Shown in pieces: positions 25,743 to 34,015 of a DNA stretch of 64,000 bases. The translations under genes were made by a program, and so were the position numbers. This DNA comes from SIG452 sp045638525 (GTDB taxonomy: Bacteria; Bacillota; Clostridia; UMGS1840). The number at the start of each line of letters is the position of its first letter. The stretch's first letter is position 1. The notes under the pieces were generated by a model. It saw nothing but the letters and a program-made list of their open reading frames with translations. It ran no database searches and was not told the origin of the DNA. The stretch is taken from contig JAZUBQ010000005.1 of assembly GCA_045638525.1 (NCBI GenBank), positions 1 to 64,000 on the forward strand, given 5' to 3'.

Positions 25743-26363
25743 ATGAAAACGTATCAAATAAAAAAAGCAGAACTTGCTGACTTACCGATTGAAAGCGAAG
25801 CGTGGCTTGGAGCCAATGAAGATTCCATTTCGTTGTATCCTTGGGAAGGGTATCAAACGAATGCGCCCATTACCAAATTTTATATTCTCTATGATGAAAA
25901 GGGGATTGGGATTAAGTTTTTCAGCAATGAAATTAATCCTGTTGGAAATGCAAACGGAATGAATACAGACGTATATACTGACAGTTGCGTGGAAATTTTC
26001 TTAAATGCTGCACCAGCTCAAACAGATAAATACTTAAACTTTGAATTAAGTGTGACAGGATTCATGCATTTGGGACTTGGTGCAGGACGTTACGACAGAG
26101 AATTACAGTACATTGATTTTTCTTCTCTGCATATTCAGACACGCATTTTGGAGGATAACAAAGGTTGGGAAGCAAAATTTTTCATTCCTTTTGATCTTCT
26201 TAAAAATTATTATCCTGAAATTTCACCTAATTGGACAGGTAATTTCCAAAAATTGTGCGAAGATTGTGAAATCCCACATTTAGGTTGCTGGAATTTGATT
26301 GGAACCGAAAAACCGGATTTCCATCGTCCTGAATTTTTTGGAGAAATTACATTAGAACAATAA
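25743..26363 (+). CDS. CBM9-like carbohydrate-binding domain protein
   Basis: A 206-aa protein consisting only of a family-9-like carbohydrate-binding beta sandwich: ITKFYILYDEKGIGIKFFS, DSCVEIFLNA followed by FELSVTGFMHLGLG, then GWEAKFFIPFDLL, and the end LGCWNLIGTEKPDFHRPEFFGEI. No signal peptide is seen, so it is probably cytosolic, and there is no attached catalytic domain. Stand-alone members are widespread in Clostridia without an assigned function. SD AGGAG precedes the ATG; it is flanked by its own promoter and terminator. Confidence 0.82.
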   Translation: MKTYQIKKAELADLPIESEAWLGANEDSISLYPWEGYQTNAPITKFYILYDEKGIGIKFFSNEINPVGNANGMNTDVYTDSCVEIFLNAAPAQTDKYLNFELSVTGFMHLGLGAGRYDRELQYIDFSSLHIQTRILEDNKGWEAKFFIPFDLLKNYYPEISPNWTGNFQKLCEDCEIPHLGCWNLIGTEKPDFHRPEFFGEITLEQ

Positions 26364-26407
26364 TGAAAAAAATGGTAGTTTTTTTGGAAAACTACCATTT
26401 TTTTCAT
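26362..26407. terminator. bidirectional terminator between the CBM9-like and desulfurase genes
   Basis: AAAAATGGTAGTTTT pairs with AAAACTACCATTTTT around a short loop, with A run before and T run after. It overlaps the desulfurase stop at 26404. Confidence 0.85.
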
Positions 26408-27534
26408 TGCTTTGAAATACGATTGACTGCATCGATCAGTCGAAAAATTTCATTTTTTGTTGTTTGGTATCCGGGGCTGATTCTTATGGTTCCTTGCGTA
26501 TGAGTTCCAAGCGTACGATGCATCAAGGGAGCACAGTGAAATCCTCCTCTTGTGCTGATTTGATATTCTTCAGATAATTTTAGTGCTATCTGTTCTGAGT
26601 ATAAATCTTTCATATTAAAAGATAAAATCCCCACATAATTCTCAAAGCTTCCGTCGTGATACACAGTGACATGATTGATTTCTTTTAAGTTTTCATAAAG
26701 TATGCGACATAATTCCCGTTTATGCTGTAACAACTGAGAAGGTGTTTGTTGTAAAACAAATCGCACTCCTTCACCAAGCCCCAGAATTCCGGGAGTGTTT
26801 ATTGTACCGACTTCAAACTGGTCCGGTAGAAAATTTGGTTGTTTCAGTTGGTTAGACAAGCTTCCTGTTCCGCCTTCCCATACGCTTTTCAAAACAATGT
26901 CGTCAGAAACATATAATGCACCGGTGCCTTGAGGTCCTAACAGAGACTTATGACCGCTGAATGCTGCCATGCATTTATGAAATCCGGATAAGTCAATTTC
27001 CAAATTTCCAACTGCTTGTGAAAAATCAAATAAAACAGCAATTCCCGCCTCATCTGCTATTTGATAAATTTTACGATAAGGAAGGATTCTTCCTGTAACA
27101 TTAGAAACTGCATTTACAATTAAAAGGCGTGTGTTTGGTTGTATCAGTTCTTTTAATTTGGTGAAATCAACCGACATCCCGTCCAACGAAGTAAGAATCG
27201 AAACCCGATATCGATTTGGAACAAATAATTGTCTTAAAACAGAATTATGCTCAAACGTTGTAGTAACGATATGATCACCGGGACTACAGTAACCCTTTAC
27301 GGCATAATTTAATGCTTGTGTCGCATTGTTTGTAAAAACAATGTTTTCGCTTTCTGATATATTTAGTAAAGTTGCGATCGCTTCACGAACTGAAAGAATT
27401 TTATCGGCATAATAAAACGCCTCTTTCCCGGAATTTCTTCCGATATTAATCGGATGCTCCAACGCATCCAATACGGCCTGTTTTACCCGATATGGTTTTT
27501 GGTTGGTTGTTGCGGCATTATCAAGATAAATCAT
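26404..27534 (-). CDS. cysteine desulfurase family protein (class V aminotransferase)
   Basis: A 376-aa PLP enzyme predicted to release sulfur from cysteine as an enzyme-bound persulfide. Landmarks: YLDNAATTNQKP start, TTTFEHNSVLRQL, PLP Lys in AFSGHKSLLGPQGTG, EGGTGS (the subgroup motif), and the active-site Cys in TRGGFHCAPLMHRTLGT. The group with EGGTGS is a NifS/SufS relative often next to DUF3343. It overlaps the upstream DUF3343 gene by 14 bases, so translation is coupled. Together with the TtcA-like gene they look like a sulfur donor, carrier and acceptor. Confidence 0.88.
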   Translation of the reverse strand: MIYLDNAATTNQKPYRVKQAVLDALEHPINIGRNSGKEAFYYADKILSVREAIATLLNISESENIVFTNNATQALNYAVKGYCSPGDHIVTTTFEHNSVLRQLFVPNRYRVSILTSLDGMSVDFTKLKELIQPNTRLLIVNAVSNVTGRILPYRKIYQIADEAGIAVLFDFSQAVGNLEIDLSGFHKCMAAFSGHKSLLGPQGTGALYVSDDIVLKSVWEGGTGSLSNQLKQPNFLPDQFEVGTINTPGILGLGEGVRFVLQQTPSQLLQHKRELCRILYENLKEINHVTVYHDGSFENYVGILSFNMKDLYSEQIALKLSEEYQISTRGGFHCAPLMHRTLGTHTQGTIRISPGYQTTKNEIFRLIDAVNRISKQ

Positions 27535-27796
27535 AGGGAATAACCTCGTATCGATTCTGCTCGTTCAAGCGGTATAATCCTATAAACCCCTTTTTGTGAC
27601 GCTTTATCGCTTGTTTCATATCCTCCAGATGAATTTTTGAAAACACTAAAGAATAGGAACAACCATCCAAAATTTTTTTTGGTGTTTTTATGATTTGTGG
27701 TCGTTTAGAAAGAATGAATTCATTCTTGACACGACCGGCATAGGATAATGATTTGAAAACCGCAAGATATTCCGATGAATTCATTGTGTTTATCAT
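27521..27796 (-). CDS. DUF3343 (putative Se/S carrier-like) protein
   Basis: A 91-aa protein of the DUF3343 type. It begins in the typical way with a fold that matches AVFKSLSYAGRVKNEFIL, then KTPKKILDGCSYSLVFSK, where the single Cys in DGCSYSL is the candidate carrier residue. It is followed by a short helix and C-terminal strand. DUF3343 proteins are called putative selenium/sulfur carriers because of gene neighbourhood; no selD or selenocysteine genes are in view. Overlaps the desulfurase start. Confidence 0.75.
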   Translation of the reverse strand: MINTMNSSEYLAVFKSLSYAGRVKNEFILSKRPQIIKTPKKILDGCSYSLVFSKIHLEDMKQAIKRHKKGFIGLYRLNEQNRYEVIPYDLS

Positions 27797-27816
27797 TCCT
27801 TACTGTACATAATGTT

Positions 27817-27867
27817 AAATCCCCCTTACCAATTTATGAAAATACGTAAATTTGGTGAAGAGGGATT
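27817..27867. other. imperfect hairpin between the TtcA-like and DUF3343 genes
   Basis: Arms about 27817-27835 and 27848-27867 pair AAATCCC...CTTACCAATTT with AAATTTGGTGAAG...GGGATTT. No clear T run follows on the minus strand, so it could be a weak terminator, processing site or attenuator. Confidence 0.45.
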
Positions 27868-27871
27868 TTGA

Positions 27872-28612
27872 TTATTCTGACTTTTTCCTAGGGGTTCTTT
27901 CATCGGTGTAACCTGAGATTTTGCTACGACACAATCCACCGAAAACTTTTTCCTTTAGATCAGGATACTGCTTTCGGAGGGAGTAAATCAGTTCTTTGAT
28001 TTCTTGTCGTTTTGTTTCGCCGTCTGCAGGGCAGGGGTTTTTGAACACAGGAAGTTCCAAACGCTCTGCAGTTGATTTGATCTCTGCTTCCGGAGCAAAA
28101 ATCAATGGACGAATCTGTGTTACATCCATTCGACTTAAGTAAGTAACCGGTGAAAAGCACCCAATGTTGCCTTCAAAAAATAATTTCATAAAAAATGTTT
28201 CTACAACATCATCAAAATTATGTCCCAAAGCAACTTTGTTGCAGCCTAATTGTTTTGCTGCATCCATTAGGGCACCTTTTCGTAATTTTGCACACAGGGA
28301 GCAGGGATTTTCTTCTTTTCGGATATCAAACACAATTTCTTTGATTTGTGTCTGAATCACATGGTATTCTATGTTATGTTGTGCTGCAATGGCTTGAATT
28401 CCTGAAGTTTCAAGCGGTGTGTCAAACCCAAGATCAATGGTGATTCCAACCAATTCAAAGGGAATGGGGTAAAATCGTTTCAAACCAACCAATGCTTCGA
28501 ATAAAATCAAGGAATCTTTACCACCGGAAATCCCGACAGCGATTTTATCGTCAGGCTCAATCATATGATAATCATCAACTGCACGTCTTAAGTAACTAAG
28601 CATTTTTCTCAT
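27872..28612 (-). CDS. TtcA family tRNA thiolation protein (PP-loop ATPase)
   Basis: A 246-aa member of the adenine-nucleotide alpha hydrolase superfamily. The PP-loop is GISGGKDS. The Fe-S-type CxxC is in CSLCAKLRKGAL, and NFDDVVETFF with FEGN follows. The later NPCPADGETKRQEIKEL replaces the C-terminal Cys region of E. coli TtcA. TtcA 2-thiolates cytidine-32 of tRNA, but the substrate of this variant is not proven. I chose ATG 28612, since AAGGAG lies 10 bases upstream and the upstream gene stops at 28614; ATG 28669 would overlap it. Its neighbours (desulfurase, DUF3343) fit as sulfur donors. Confidence 0.88.
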   Translation of the reverse strand: MRKMLSYLRRAVDDYHMIEPDDKIAVGISGGKDSLILFEALVGLKRFYPIPFELVGITIDLGFDTPLETSGIQAIAAQHNIEYHVIQTQIKEIVFDIRKEENPCSLCAKLRKGALMDAAKQLGCNKVALGHNFDDVVETFFMKLFFEGNIGCFSPVTYLSRMDVTQIRPLIFAPEAEIKSTAERLELPVFKNPCPADGETKRQEIKELIYSLRKQYPDLKEKVFGGLCRSKISGYTDERTPRKKSE

Positions 28613-28613
28613 A

Positions 28614-29561
28614 TCACATTGTCTCCTTAGAATCGGATTCATACAGGCGATAGCTGTTGTATGCATCATAGGTTATTGTCATTTTACAACCATTTCCTTC
28701 TTTTTTGTATACATTGACGCTGCAACCTGCTTTTTTTGCCAACAGAAATTTTTCATTTTGTGAGAAATCTGTTAATTCTTCGGAAATTTCTACTGTATGT
28801 TTGTCATGAGGAATTGCAGTAAACTCAGCAGTTACACTACCATCTTTTTGCGTAATGCCTGCAACGATTCTGGTAGATTCTTGTTTAATGTACGGAAGAA
28901 AAAATTCATCCAGCAGACTGATTAAGCGTTCGCGGTTTCCCAAAACATAAGATGCAAAGAAATTTTGATAATTCACCCAAATTTTATTCGGATATTGTCC
29001 TTCCAAAGTTTCTAAATATGTTTTTATGGTTAACACAAAATTGAAGGATTCATATTGATAGTGTTCAACAGGCTCGGATTTTAAAATTGTAAGAATACTG
29101 TCATCTATTTTTTGATACAAATTCCGAAGCGATGATTTCAGTTTGCTGATTTCTTTCATATTGCGAGTGGTTCTCATACTTTCAATGAGCTGATCAATTT
29201 TTTCGTTTTCGTCAGTCATCAACTGTTCCAATGCAGTATGTTGAAGCAGGGGATTACACTCAGAATTGGTAATATTTAAATTTTCTTTCGTATAAATAAC
29301 AAGGAGTTCGGTTTTTGGAAATTTCAGCTTTTCTACACTGGCATGAAATACGGCTGTATTTGATTTGGCACATAGATGGAAGGGGATTTTTTTATTGGTT
29401 TCTATGGCAGATAACCGTTCAATGGTATCCGATATAAAAAGTTCTTCAATTCGCTTTCCGATTAAAGAGTGTTGTTCTGTGTTGAACAGACAAACCAGCG
29501 GGCTTTGAACAGAAAGTAAACAACCATTATTAAATATCAGAAGCGTATAATCATTTTTCAT
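28614..29561 (-). CDS. unknown protein, possible PAS plus degenerate HATPase-like domain
   Basis: A 315-aa soluble protein I do not recognise. The first 90 residues (DYTLLIFNNGCLLSVQS... GKRIEELF) look like a PAS-like sensing fold. Residues about 105-160 are helical, resembling a dimerisation segment but with no phosphorylatable His in the usual context. Residues about 200-305 have strands and the VLGNRERLISLLDEFF helix seen before HATPase boxes, yet no N-box, G1 or G2 motif. I suggest a degenerate histidine-kinase relative, with low certainty. It overlaps the end of mrnC by 11 bases and ends two bases before the TtcA-like start, so it belongs in the same transcript. Confidence 0.6.
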   Translation of the reverse strand: MKNDYTLLIFNNGCLLSVQSPLVCLFNTEQHSLIGKRIEELFISDTIERLSAIETNKKIPFHLCAKSNTAVFHASVEKLKFPKTELLVIYTKENLNITNSECNPLLQHTALEQLMTDENEKIDQLIESMRTTRNMKEISKLKSSLRNLYQKIDDSILTILKSEPVEHYQYESFNFVLTIKTYLETLEGQYPNKIWVNYQNFFASYVLGNRERLISLLDEFFLPYIKQESTRIVAGITQKDGSVTAEFTAIPHDKHTVEISEELTDFSQNEKFLLAKKAGCSVNVYKKEGNGCKMTITYDAYNSYRLYESDSKETM

Positions 29562-29955
29562 TTGTTTCTCCTTGAAGGTTTATCGCAATTTGGTAAGACA
29601 TTTCTAATAACTCGTCAAGACGTTCCATATTTTTTGTCAGATACAGATAACCAATCAATGTTTCAAGTCCGGTTGCATTATGGTATTCTTTGAAATCAGC
29701 ATTTTTTGCTTTTGTGTTTACTTTGGTGTTTCTACCTCTTTTGAAAATATCTGTCTCCTCGGGAGTCAAATGTTCTAACAGCATTTCAACTATTTGACAT
29801 TGCGCTTTTGCACTAACGAAATTTTTGGCTTCTTTATGTAAGCGATTCACCTTTTTATCACATTTTTCAGTTAGTTTTGTGCGAATAAACACCTCGTAAA
29901 CCGCATCCCCCACATAAGCGAGAGTTAAAGAGGAATATGATTGATATGGGTTCAT
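29551..29955 (-). CDS. mrnC: mini-ribonuclease III
   Basis: A 134-aa RNase III domain without a dsRNA-binding domain, which matures 23S rRNA in Firmicutes. The signature LAYVGDAVYEVFIRTKL and the catalytic helix ATGLETLIGYLYL are present, with KRGRNTKVNTKAKN between. It follows tex (gap 26) and overlaps the next gene by 11 bases. Confidence 0.93.
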   Translation of the reverse strand: MNPYQSYSSLTLAYVGDAVYEVFIRTKLTEKCDKKVNRLHKEAKNFVSAKAQCQIVEMLLEHLTPEETDIFKRGRNTKVNTKAKNADFKEYHNATGLETLIGYLYLTKNMERLDELLEMSYQIAINLQGETNEK

Positions 29956-29981
29956 AACAATAATGTCCTTTCCGTTTTTTG

Positions 29982-32129
29982 TCAGGATTTCTTTTTCATT
30001 GTGAGAGCAATTCTGTTTTTTTGTAAATCAACGGATAACACAGTAGCAGTTACCACTTGACCTACAGAAAGCATTTCCGAAGGATGTCTGATGAATTTAT
30101 CGGAAATTTGCGAAATGTGTACCAGTCCGTCATGGTGAACACCCAAATCAATAAACGCACCAAAATCCACAACATTACGAACGGTTCCGGTTACTTCCAT
30201 CCCTTCCTTCAAATCCTTGATATCCAGAATATCTTTTCTGAGAAGCGGAGGGGGTAATTCATCACGGATGTCACGTCCAGGCTTTGCCAGTTCTTTGATA
30301 ATATCCTGAAGGGTAGGCAATCCAATGTCTAATTCTTCTGCTAAATTTTTTGCACCATAACCATCTATTTTAACTGAAAGTTCTCCCAAATTTCCTTTTG
30401 CAACATCGGTTAAATCATAGGAAAAACGGTTTAAAATTTCTTTACACGAGTCATAACTTTCAGGATGTACACCTGTATTATCCAAGACATTTTTACCATC
30501 CGGAATTCGTAAAAATCCGGCACACTGAGTGTAAGCTTTTGGTCCGAGTTTCGGAACTTTCAAAAGTTGTGAACGGGATTTGAAGGCACCGTTTTCCTCG
30601 CGGTATTTTACAATATTTCCTGCGACAGATGCGCTCAACCCTGCCACATATTCCAGTAAAGAAGGGGAGGCAGTGTTTAAATCTACGCCAACTTTATTTA
30701 CGCAATCTTCTACAACTCCCAACAAGGCTTCGGATAAACGCTTTTGAGGCATATCGTGCTGATACTGCCCAACACCGATTGCCTTGGGATCAATTTTTAC
30801 AAGTTCAGACAAAGGATCCTGCAATCGTCTTCCAATGGAAACAGCACTTCTCAATGATACATCAAATTCCGGGAATTCCTGAGCTCCTAATTTAGACGCA
30901 GAGTACACAGACGCACCGGCTTCGGAGACTACCATGTAGGATAACGGACGGTCAATTTCGGAAATCAACTCAACAATAAATAATTCGGATTCCTTGGATG
31001 CAGTACCGTTTCCGATGGAAATGATTTCAACCTGATGTTTTTCAATCAGTTTTTTTAATGTGATTTTTGCTTCTGCAATTTTATTTTGCGGCGGTGTGGG
31101 ATAGATTACAGTAGTATCAAGAACTTTCCCCGTCTCATCACAAACTGCAATCTTACATCCGGTACGATATGCAGGGTCAACCGCTAATACAACTTTTCCT
31201 TTGATGGGAGGTTGCATCAGCAGTGCTTTTAAATTTAAACCGAAAATTTTAATCGCTTGTTCCGATGCCATATCTGTTAATAAGGAGCGAACTTCACGTT
31301 CCAGCGATGGATGAATCAAGCGTTTATATGCATCTGCAATTGCATTTTTGACACAAGTTGTCCAGATACATTCGGTTTTTAAATATTCATCTTCTAACAC
31401 GCGAAGACAGCTTTCCTCATCAATCACAACTGAAACCTTTAACATATCTTCTTTTTCGCCACGGTTGATAGCAAGGATTCTGTGTGATGGGATTTTATGT
31501 ACAGGTTCAGAATATTCGTAATACATCTGATAAACTGAATCTGCCTCTTCCTCTTTGGCAAGTGTTTGAATCAACGCCGATTTATTGTATAGTTTACGGA
31601 TTTTATCTCGACAAGCGGGATTGTCACTTACATCTTCTGCCAAAATATCCATCGCTCCCTGCAATGCATCTTCAGCTGTAGGTACATCATCGGTAATAAA
31701 CTCTTTTGCAAATTCAGTAATATCGCCTGTGGTATCAGCTTGCGCTAACATTCTTTCATAAAGGGGTGTGAGTCCACGTTCTTTTGCAACCGATGCTCGA
31801 GTTTTCTTTTTTTGTTTGAAGGGACGATAAATATCTTCCAATCTCGCCAATGTTGTTGCTGATTCGATATCTTTTAAGATTTCATCAGTCATTTTTTCCT
31901 GTTCTGTAATGGAATTGATAATTTCTTGCTTTCTTTCTTCTAAATTGCGAAGATAAGTCAATCTATCAAATATTTCTCTTAACACTTGGTCGTCGCAAGA
32001 ATTTGTCAATTCTTTACGATATCTGGCAATAAAGGGAATTGTATTTTTTTCATCAATTAACGTAACGATGTTTTGTATGTATTTCTCTGCAATAGAGAAT
32101 TCTTGTGATAACATTTGAATGATGTTCAT
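29982..32129 (-). CDS. tex: Tex family RNA-binding protein
   Basis: A 715-aa transcription accessory protein, the bacterial relative of eukaryotic Spt6. The N-terminal region (residues 1-200) is helical with QEFSIAEKYIQNIVTLIDE. The central YqgF-like RuvC domain has VLAVDPAYRTGCKIAVCDE and IGNGTASKESELF. Then come a helix-hairpin-helix pair (LNTASPSLLEYVAGLS and RSQLLKVPKLGPKAYTQC) and the C-terminal S1 domain (EGMEVTGTVRNVVDFGAFIDLGVH, HISQISDKF). It binds RNA and affects translation and stress adaptation in relatives. It leads the six-gene transcript. Confidence 0.97.
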   Translation of the reverse strand: MNIIQMLSQEFSIAEKYIQNIVTLIDEKNTIPFIARYRKELTNSCDDQVLREIFDRLTYLRNLEERKQEIINSITEQEKMTDEILKDIESATTLARLEDIYRPFKQKKKTRASVAKERGLTPLYERMLAQADTTGDITEFAKEFITDDVPTAEDALQGAMDILAEDVSDNPACRDKIRKLYNKSALIQTLAKEEEADSVYQMYYEYSEPVHKIPSHRILAINRGEKEDMLKVSVVIDEESCLRVLEDEYLKTECIWTTCVKNAIADAYKRLIHPSLEREVRSLLTDMASEQAIKIFGLNLKALLMQPPIKGKVVLAVDPAYRTGCKIAVCDETGKVLDTTVIYPTPPQNKIAEAKITLKKLIEKHQVEIISIGNGTASKESELFIVELISEIDRPLSYMVVSEAGASVYSASKLGAQEFPEFDVSLRSAVSIGRRLQDPLSELVKIDPKAIGVGQYQHDMPQKRLSEALLGVVEDCVNKVGVDLNTASPSLLEYVAGLSASVAGNIVKYREENGAFKSRSQLLKVPKLGPKAYTQCAGFLRIPDGKNVLDNTGVHPESYDSCKEILNRFSYDLTDVAKGNLGELSVKIDGYGAKNLAEELDIGLPTLQDIIKELAKPGRDIRDELPPPLLRKDILDIKDLKEGMEVTGTVRNVVDFGAFIDLGVHHDGLVHISQISDKFIRHPSEMLSVGQVVTATVLSVDLQKNRIALTMKKKS

Positions 32130-32161
32130 TTGGACGCTCCTTTTTATTTTCTTATCTTTTT

Positions 32162-32190
32162 ATTTTATCCGATTTTTCCTCCAATGTCAA
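32162..32190 (-). promoter_or_regulatory. promoter of the tex-mrnC-sulfur operon
   Basis: Minus strand TTGACA (32190-32185), 17-base spacer, TAAAAT (32167-32162), about 33 bases upstream of tex. Confidence 0.7.
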
Positions 32191-32249
32191 GAAATTACGA
32201 ATAGAATATTCAGATAGCAGAAAATTATCTAAAATGTGTGGCTTTATTT

Positions 32250-32798
32250 TTACAACACCATTAAAAAATACAAATTCATTGTTTCCGGAGATTCTTCTTT
32301 TCCATTACAAATCCACCACTGTATTGTTTCAACAAAGGTTGACGTGATATGGTGAATCCAATAGCTGTCGGGTAACTCGTCGCTTTTTTTAGTTGGAAAT
32401 AAGGTTGGATGGCTTTCAACAAGTTGAATCATACCGGCTTTAAAATAATTTAAAAATATTTCATTGTTGTCGCCGGATAGTAAATCTAAAATACGATTAT
32501 CGTTATTCTGCAAATGACGGAACAAGTGAAGAAATGCTGAATCCGATGTATTGCAATCAAAAATATGTTTATGTTCATGATTTTCATCGATAGCATCAAA
32601 AATATGACAAAAAAGTTCCTCGCATATTTCTTTTAACAAAAAGTCTTTTGTTTCAAAATGAGAATAAAAAGTTGCTCTGCCGATATCAGCATTTTCAATG
32701 ATTTCACTCACTGTAATTCTGTCAAATGCTTTTTTAGATAAAAGATTGATAAATGCCCGCATAATTGCAGTTCTTGTTTTTCGTTGACGTCTGTCCAT
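32250..32798 (-). CDS. TetR/AcrR family transcriptional regulator
   Basis: A 182-aa repressor-type regulator. The N-terminal helix-turn-helix is RITVSEIIENADIGRATFYSHFETKDFLL, with the typical KxxLL ending; the rest is a variable ligand domain. GGAGGTG precedes MDRRQR, so I start at 32798 rather than the upstream ATG 32813, which overlaps the SD. It is divergent from a CDF metal exporter, and the intergenic region holds a 29-bp inverted repeat that probably is its operator. It may sense a metal or a membrane stress; no ligand residues are recognisable. Confidence 0.9.
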   Translation of the reverse strand: MDRRQRKTRTAIMRAFINLLSKKAFDRITVSEIIENADIGRATFYSHFETKDFLLKEICEELFCHIFDAIDENHEHKHIFDCNTSDSAFLHLFRHLQNNDNRILDLLSGDNNEIFLNYFKAGMIQLVESHPTLFPTKKSDELPDSYWIHHITSTFVETIQWWICNGKEESPETMNLYFLMVL

Positions 32799-32889
32799 TT
32801 GTTGCACCTCCATACAAATTGAAAAAAATGTTCCATAATGAATGGTTCAGATAAAATAACTGTTGTTTTTTTGTGGTAGGGTTGATACA

Positions 32890-32918
32890 ATGTTATCGAA
32901 CAGGTTGTTCGTTAACAT
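32890..32918. promoter_or_regulatory. 29-bp inverted repeat, candidate TetR operator
   Basis: Two 13-bp arms, ATGTTATCGAACA (32890-32902) and TGTTCGTTAACAT (32906-32918), flank GGT. The arms match in 12 of 13 positions. The position between divergent TetR and CDF genes suggests control of both. Confidence 0.75.
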
Positions 32919-32964
32919 ATTAATCATATCATATAAAAGGATATAAGTCAATGGAGGAATTTTT

Positions 32965-33858
32965 ATGAAAACAGAAAAAAATATTTTAATAGCCTTTATT
33001 TTGAATCTATGTTTTTCTATTTTTGAGTTTGTGGGCGGAATTGTTACAGGCAGTGTTGCAATTATGTCGGATTCCATTCATGATTTTAGTGATGCCATCA
33101 GTATCGGTATTTCGTATTTTTTAGAAAGAAAAAGTAAAAAGGAACCGGATGAAACGCACACATTTGGATATGCAAGATATTCTGTAATTGGTGGTGGAAT
33201 TTCAACGTTGATTTTGATATGTGGCTCGATTGCAATGATATTCAACGCAATTGGTCGATTAATTTATCGCATACCTGTCAATTATAATGGAATGATATTA
33301 TTGGCAATCATAGGTGTTATTGTAAATTTTTCAGCGGCATTTTTTACACAAGATGGGGACTCTCTTAATCAAAAAGCTGTAAACTTACATCTTTTGGAAG
33401 ATTCTTTGGGATGGATTGCTGTTTTAGTTGCTGCTATTGTAATGAGGTATACGGAGCTTTGGTGGATAGATCCTTTCATGTCTTTTGTGATTGCAACACT
33501 TATTTTAATAACCGCCATCAAAAACCTAAAAGGAATTATGAAAATATTGCTTGAGATGACACCTCCTACTATTGATGTTTCAAACATAACGAAACAAATA
33601 CAAAAGATAACTGAAGTTATTGATGTACATCATATCCATATCTGGAGTATGGATGGACAAAATAATTTTGCTACCATGCATGTGGTTACTAATGAGAACA
33701 GTTATAAAATAAAGGAGCACATTCGTATGAAGTTATATGAATGTGGGGTTCAGCACGTAACACTTGAACTGGAAAGAATAGGGGAGACTTGCCCGGATAA
33801 AATATGTTCTTTGGAATTTGGAGGGTTGTCATGCTCCCATTGTCACCATCATAAATAA
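32965..33858 (+). CDS. cation diffusion facilitator family transporter
   Basis: A 297-aa exporter of divalent metals (Zn, Co, Mn or Fe). It has about six transmembrane segments and the CDF metal-site motifs: IMSDSIHDFSDAISIG near the start (HxxxD-type site in TM2) and a second site in LLEDSLGWIAVL. The cytosolic domain ends VHHIHIWSMDG and the extreme C-terminus is CSHCHHHK, a potential metal-binding tail. Metal specificity cannot be told from these residues alone. It is divergent from the TetR regulator. Confidence 0.93.
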   Translation: MKTEKNILIAFILNLCFSIFEFVGGIVTGSVAIMSDSIHDFSDAISIGISYFLERKSKKEPDETHTFGYARYSVIGGGISTLILICGSIAMIFNAIGRLIYRIPVNYNGMILLAIIGVIVNFSAAFFTQDGDSLNQKAVNLHLLEDSLGWIAVLVAAIVMRYTELWWIDPFMSFVIATLILITAIKNLKGIMKILLEMTPPTIDVSNITKQIQKITEVIDVHHIHIWSMDGQNNFATMHVVTNENSYKIKEHIRMKLYECGVQHVTLELERIGETCPDKICSLEFGGLSCSHCHHHK

Positions 33859-33937
33859 TTTCAGATTTCATACGGTACGGTTTTATATTAAAAATATTAA
33901 AAATATTAAAAATTTCTGTTTATCTTTTTCAAAAGAT

Positions 33938-33966
33938 TTGACATAACAAAATCTTTGTGTTAAAAT
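33938..33966 (+). promoter_or_regulatory. promoter of the OFA transporter gene
   Basis: Consensus TTGACA (33938-33943), 17-base spacer, TAAAAT (33961-33966), about 50 bases before the start. Confidence 0.75.
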
Positions 33967-34015
33967 AATGTGGATTATTTCAATCAAAGTTTAAAAACAG
34001 GAGAAAAATATATCA

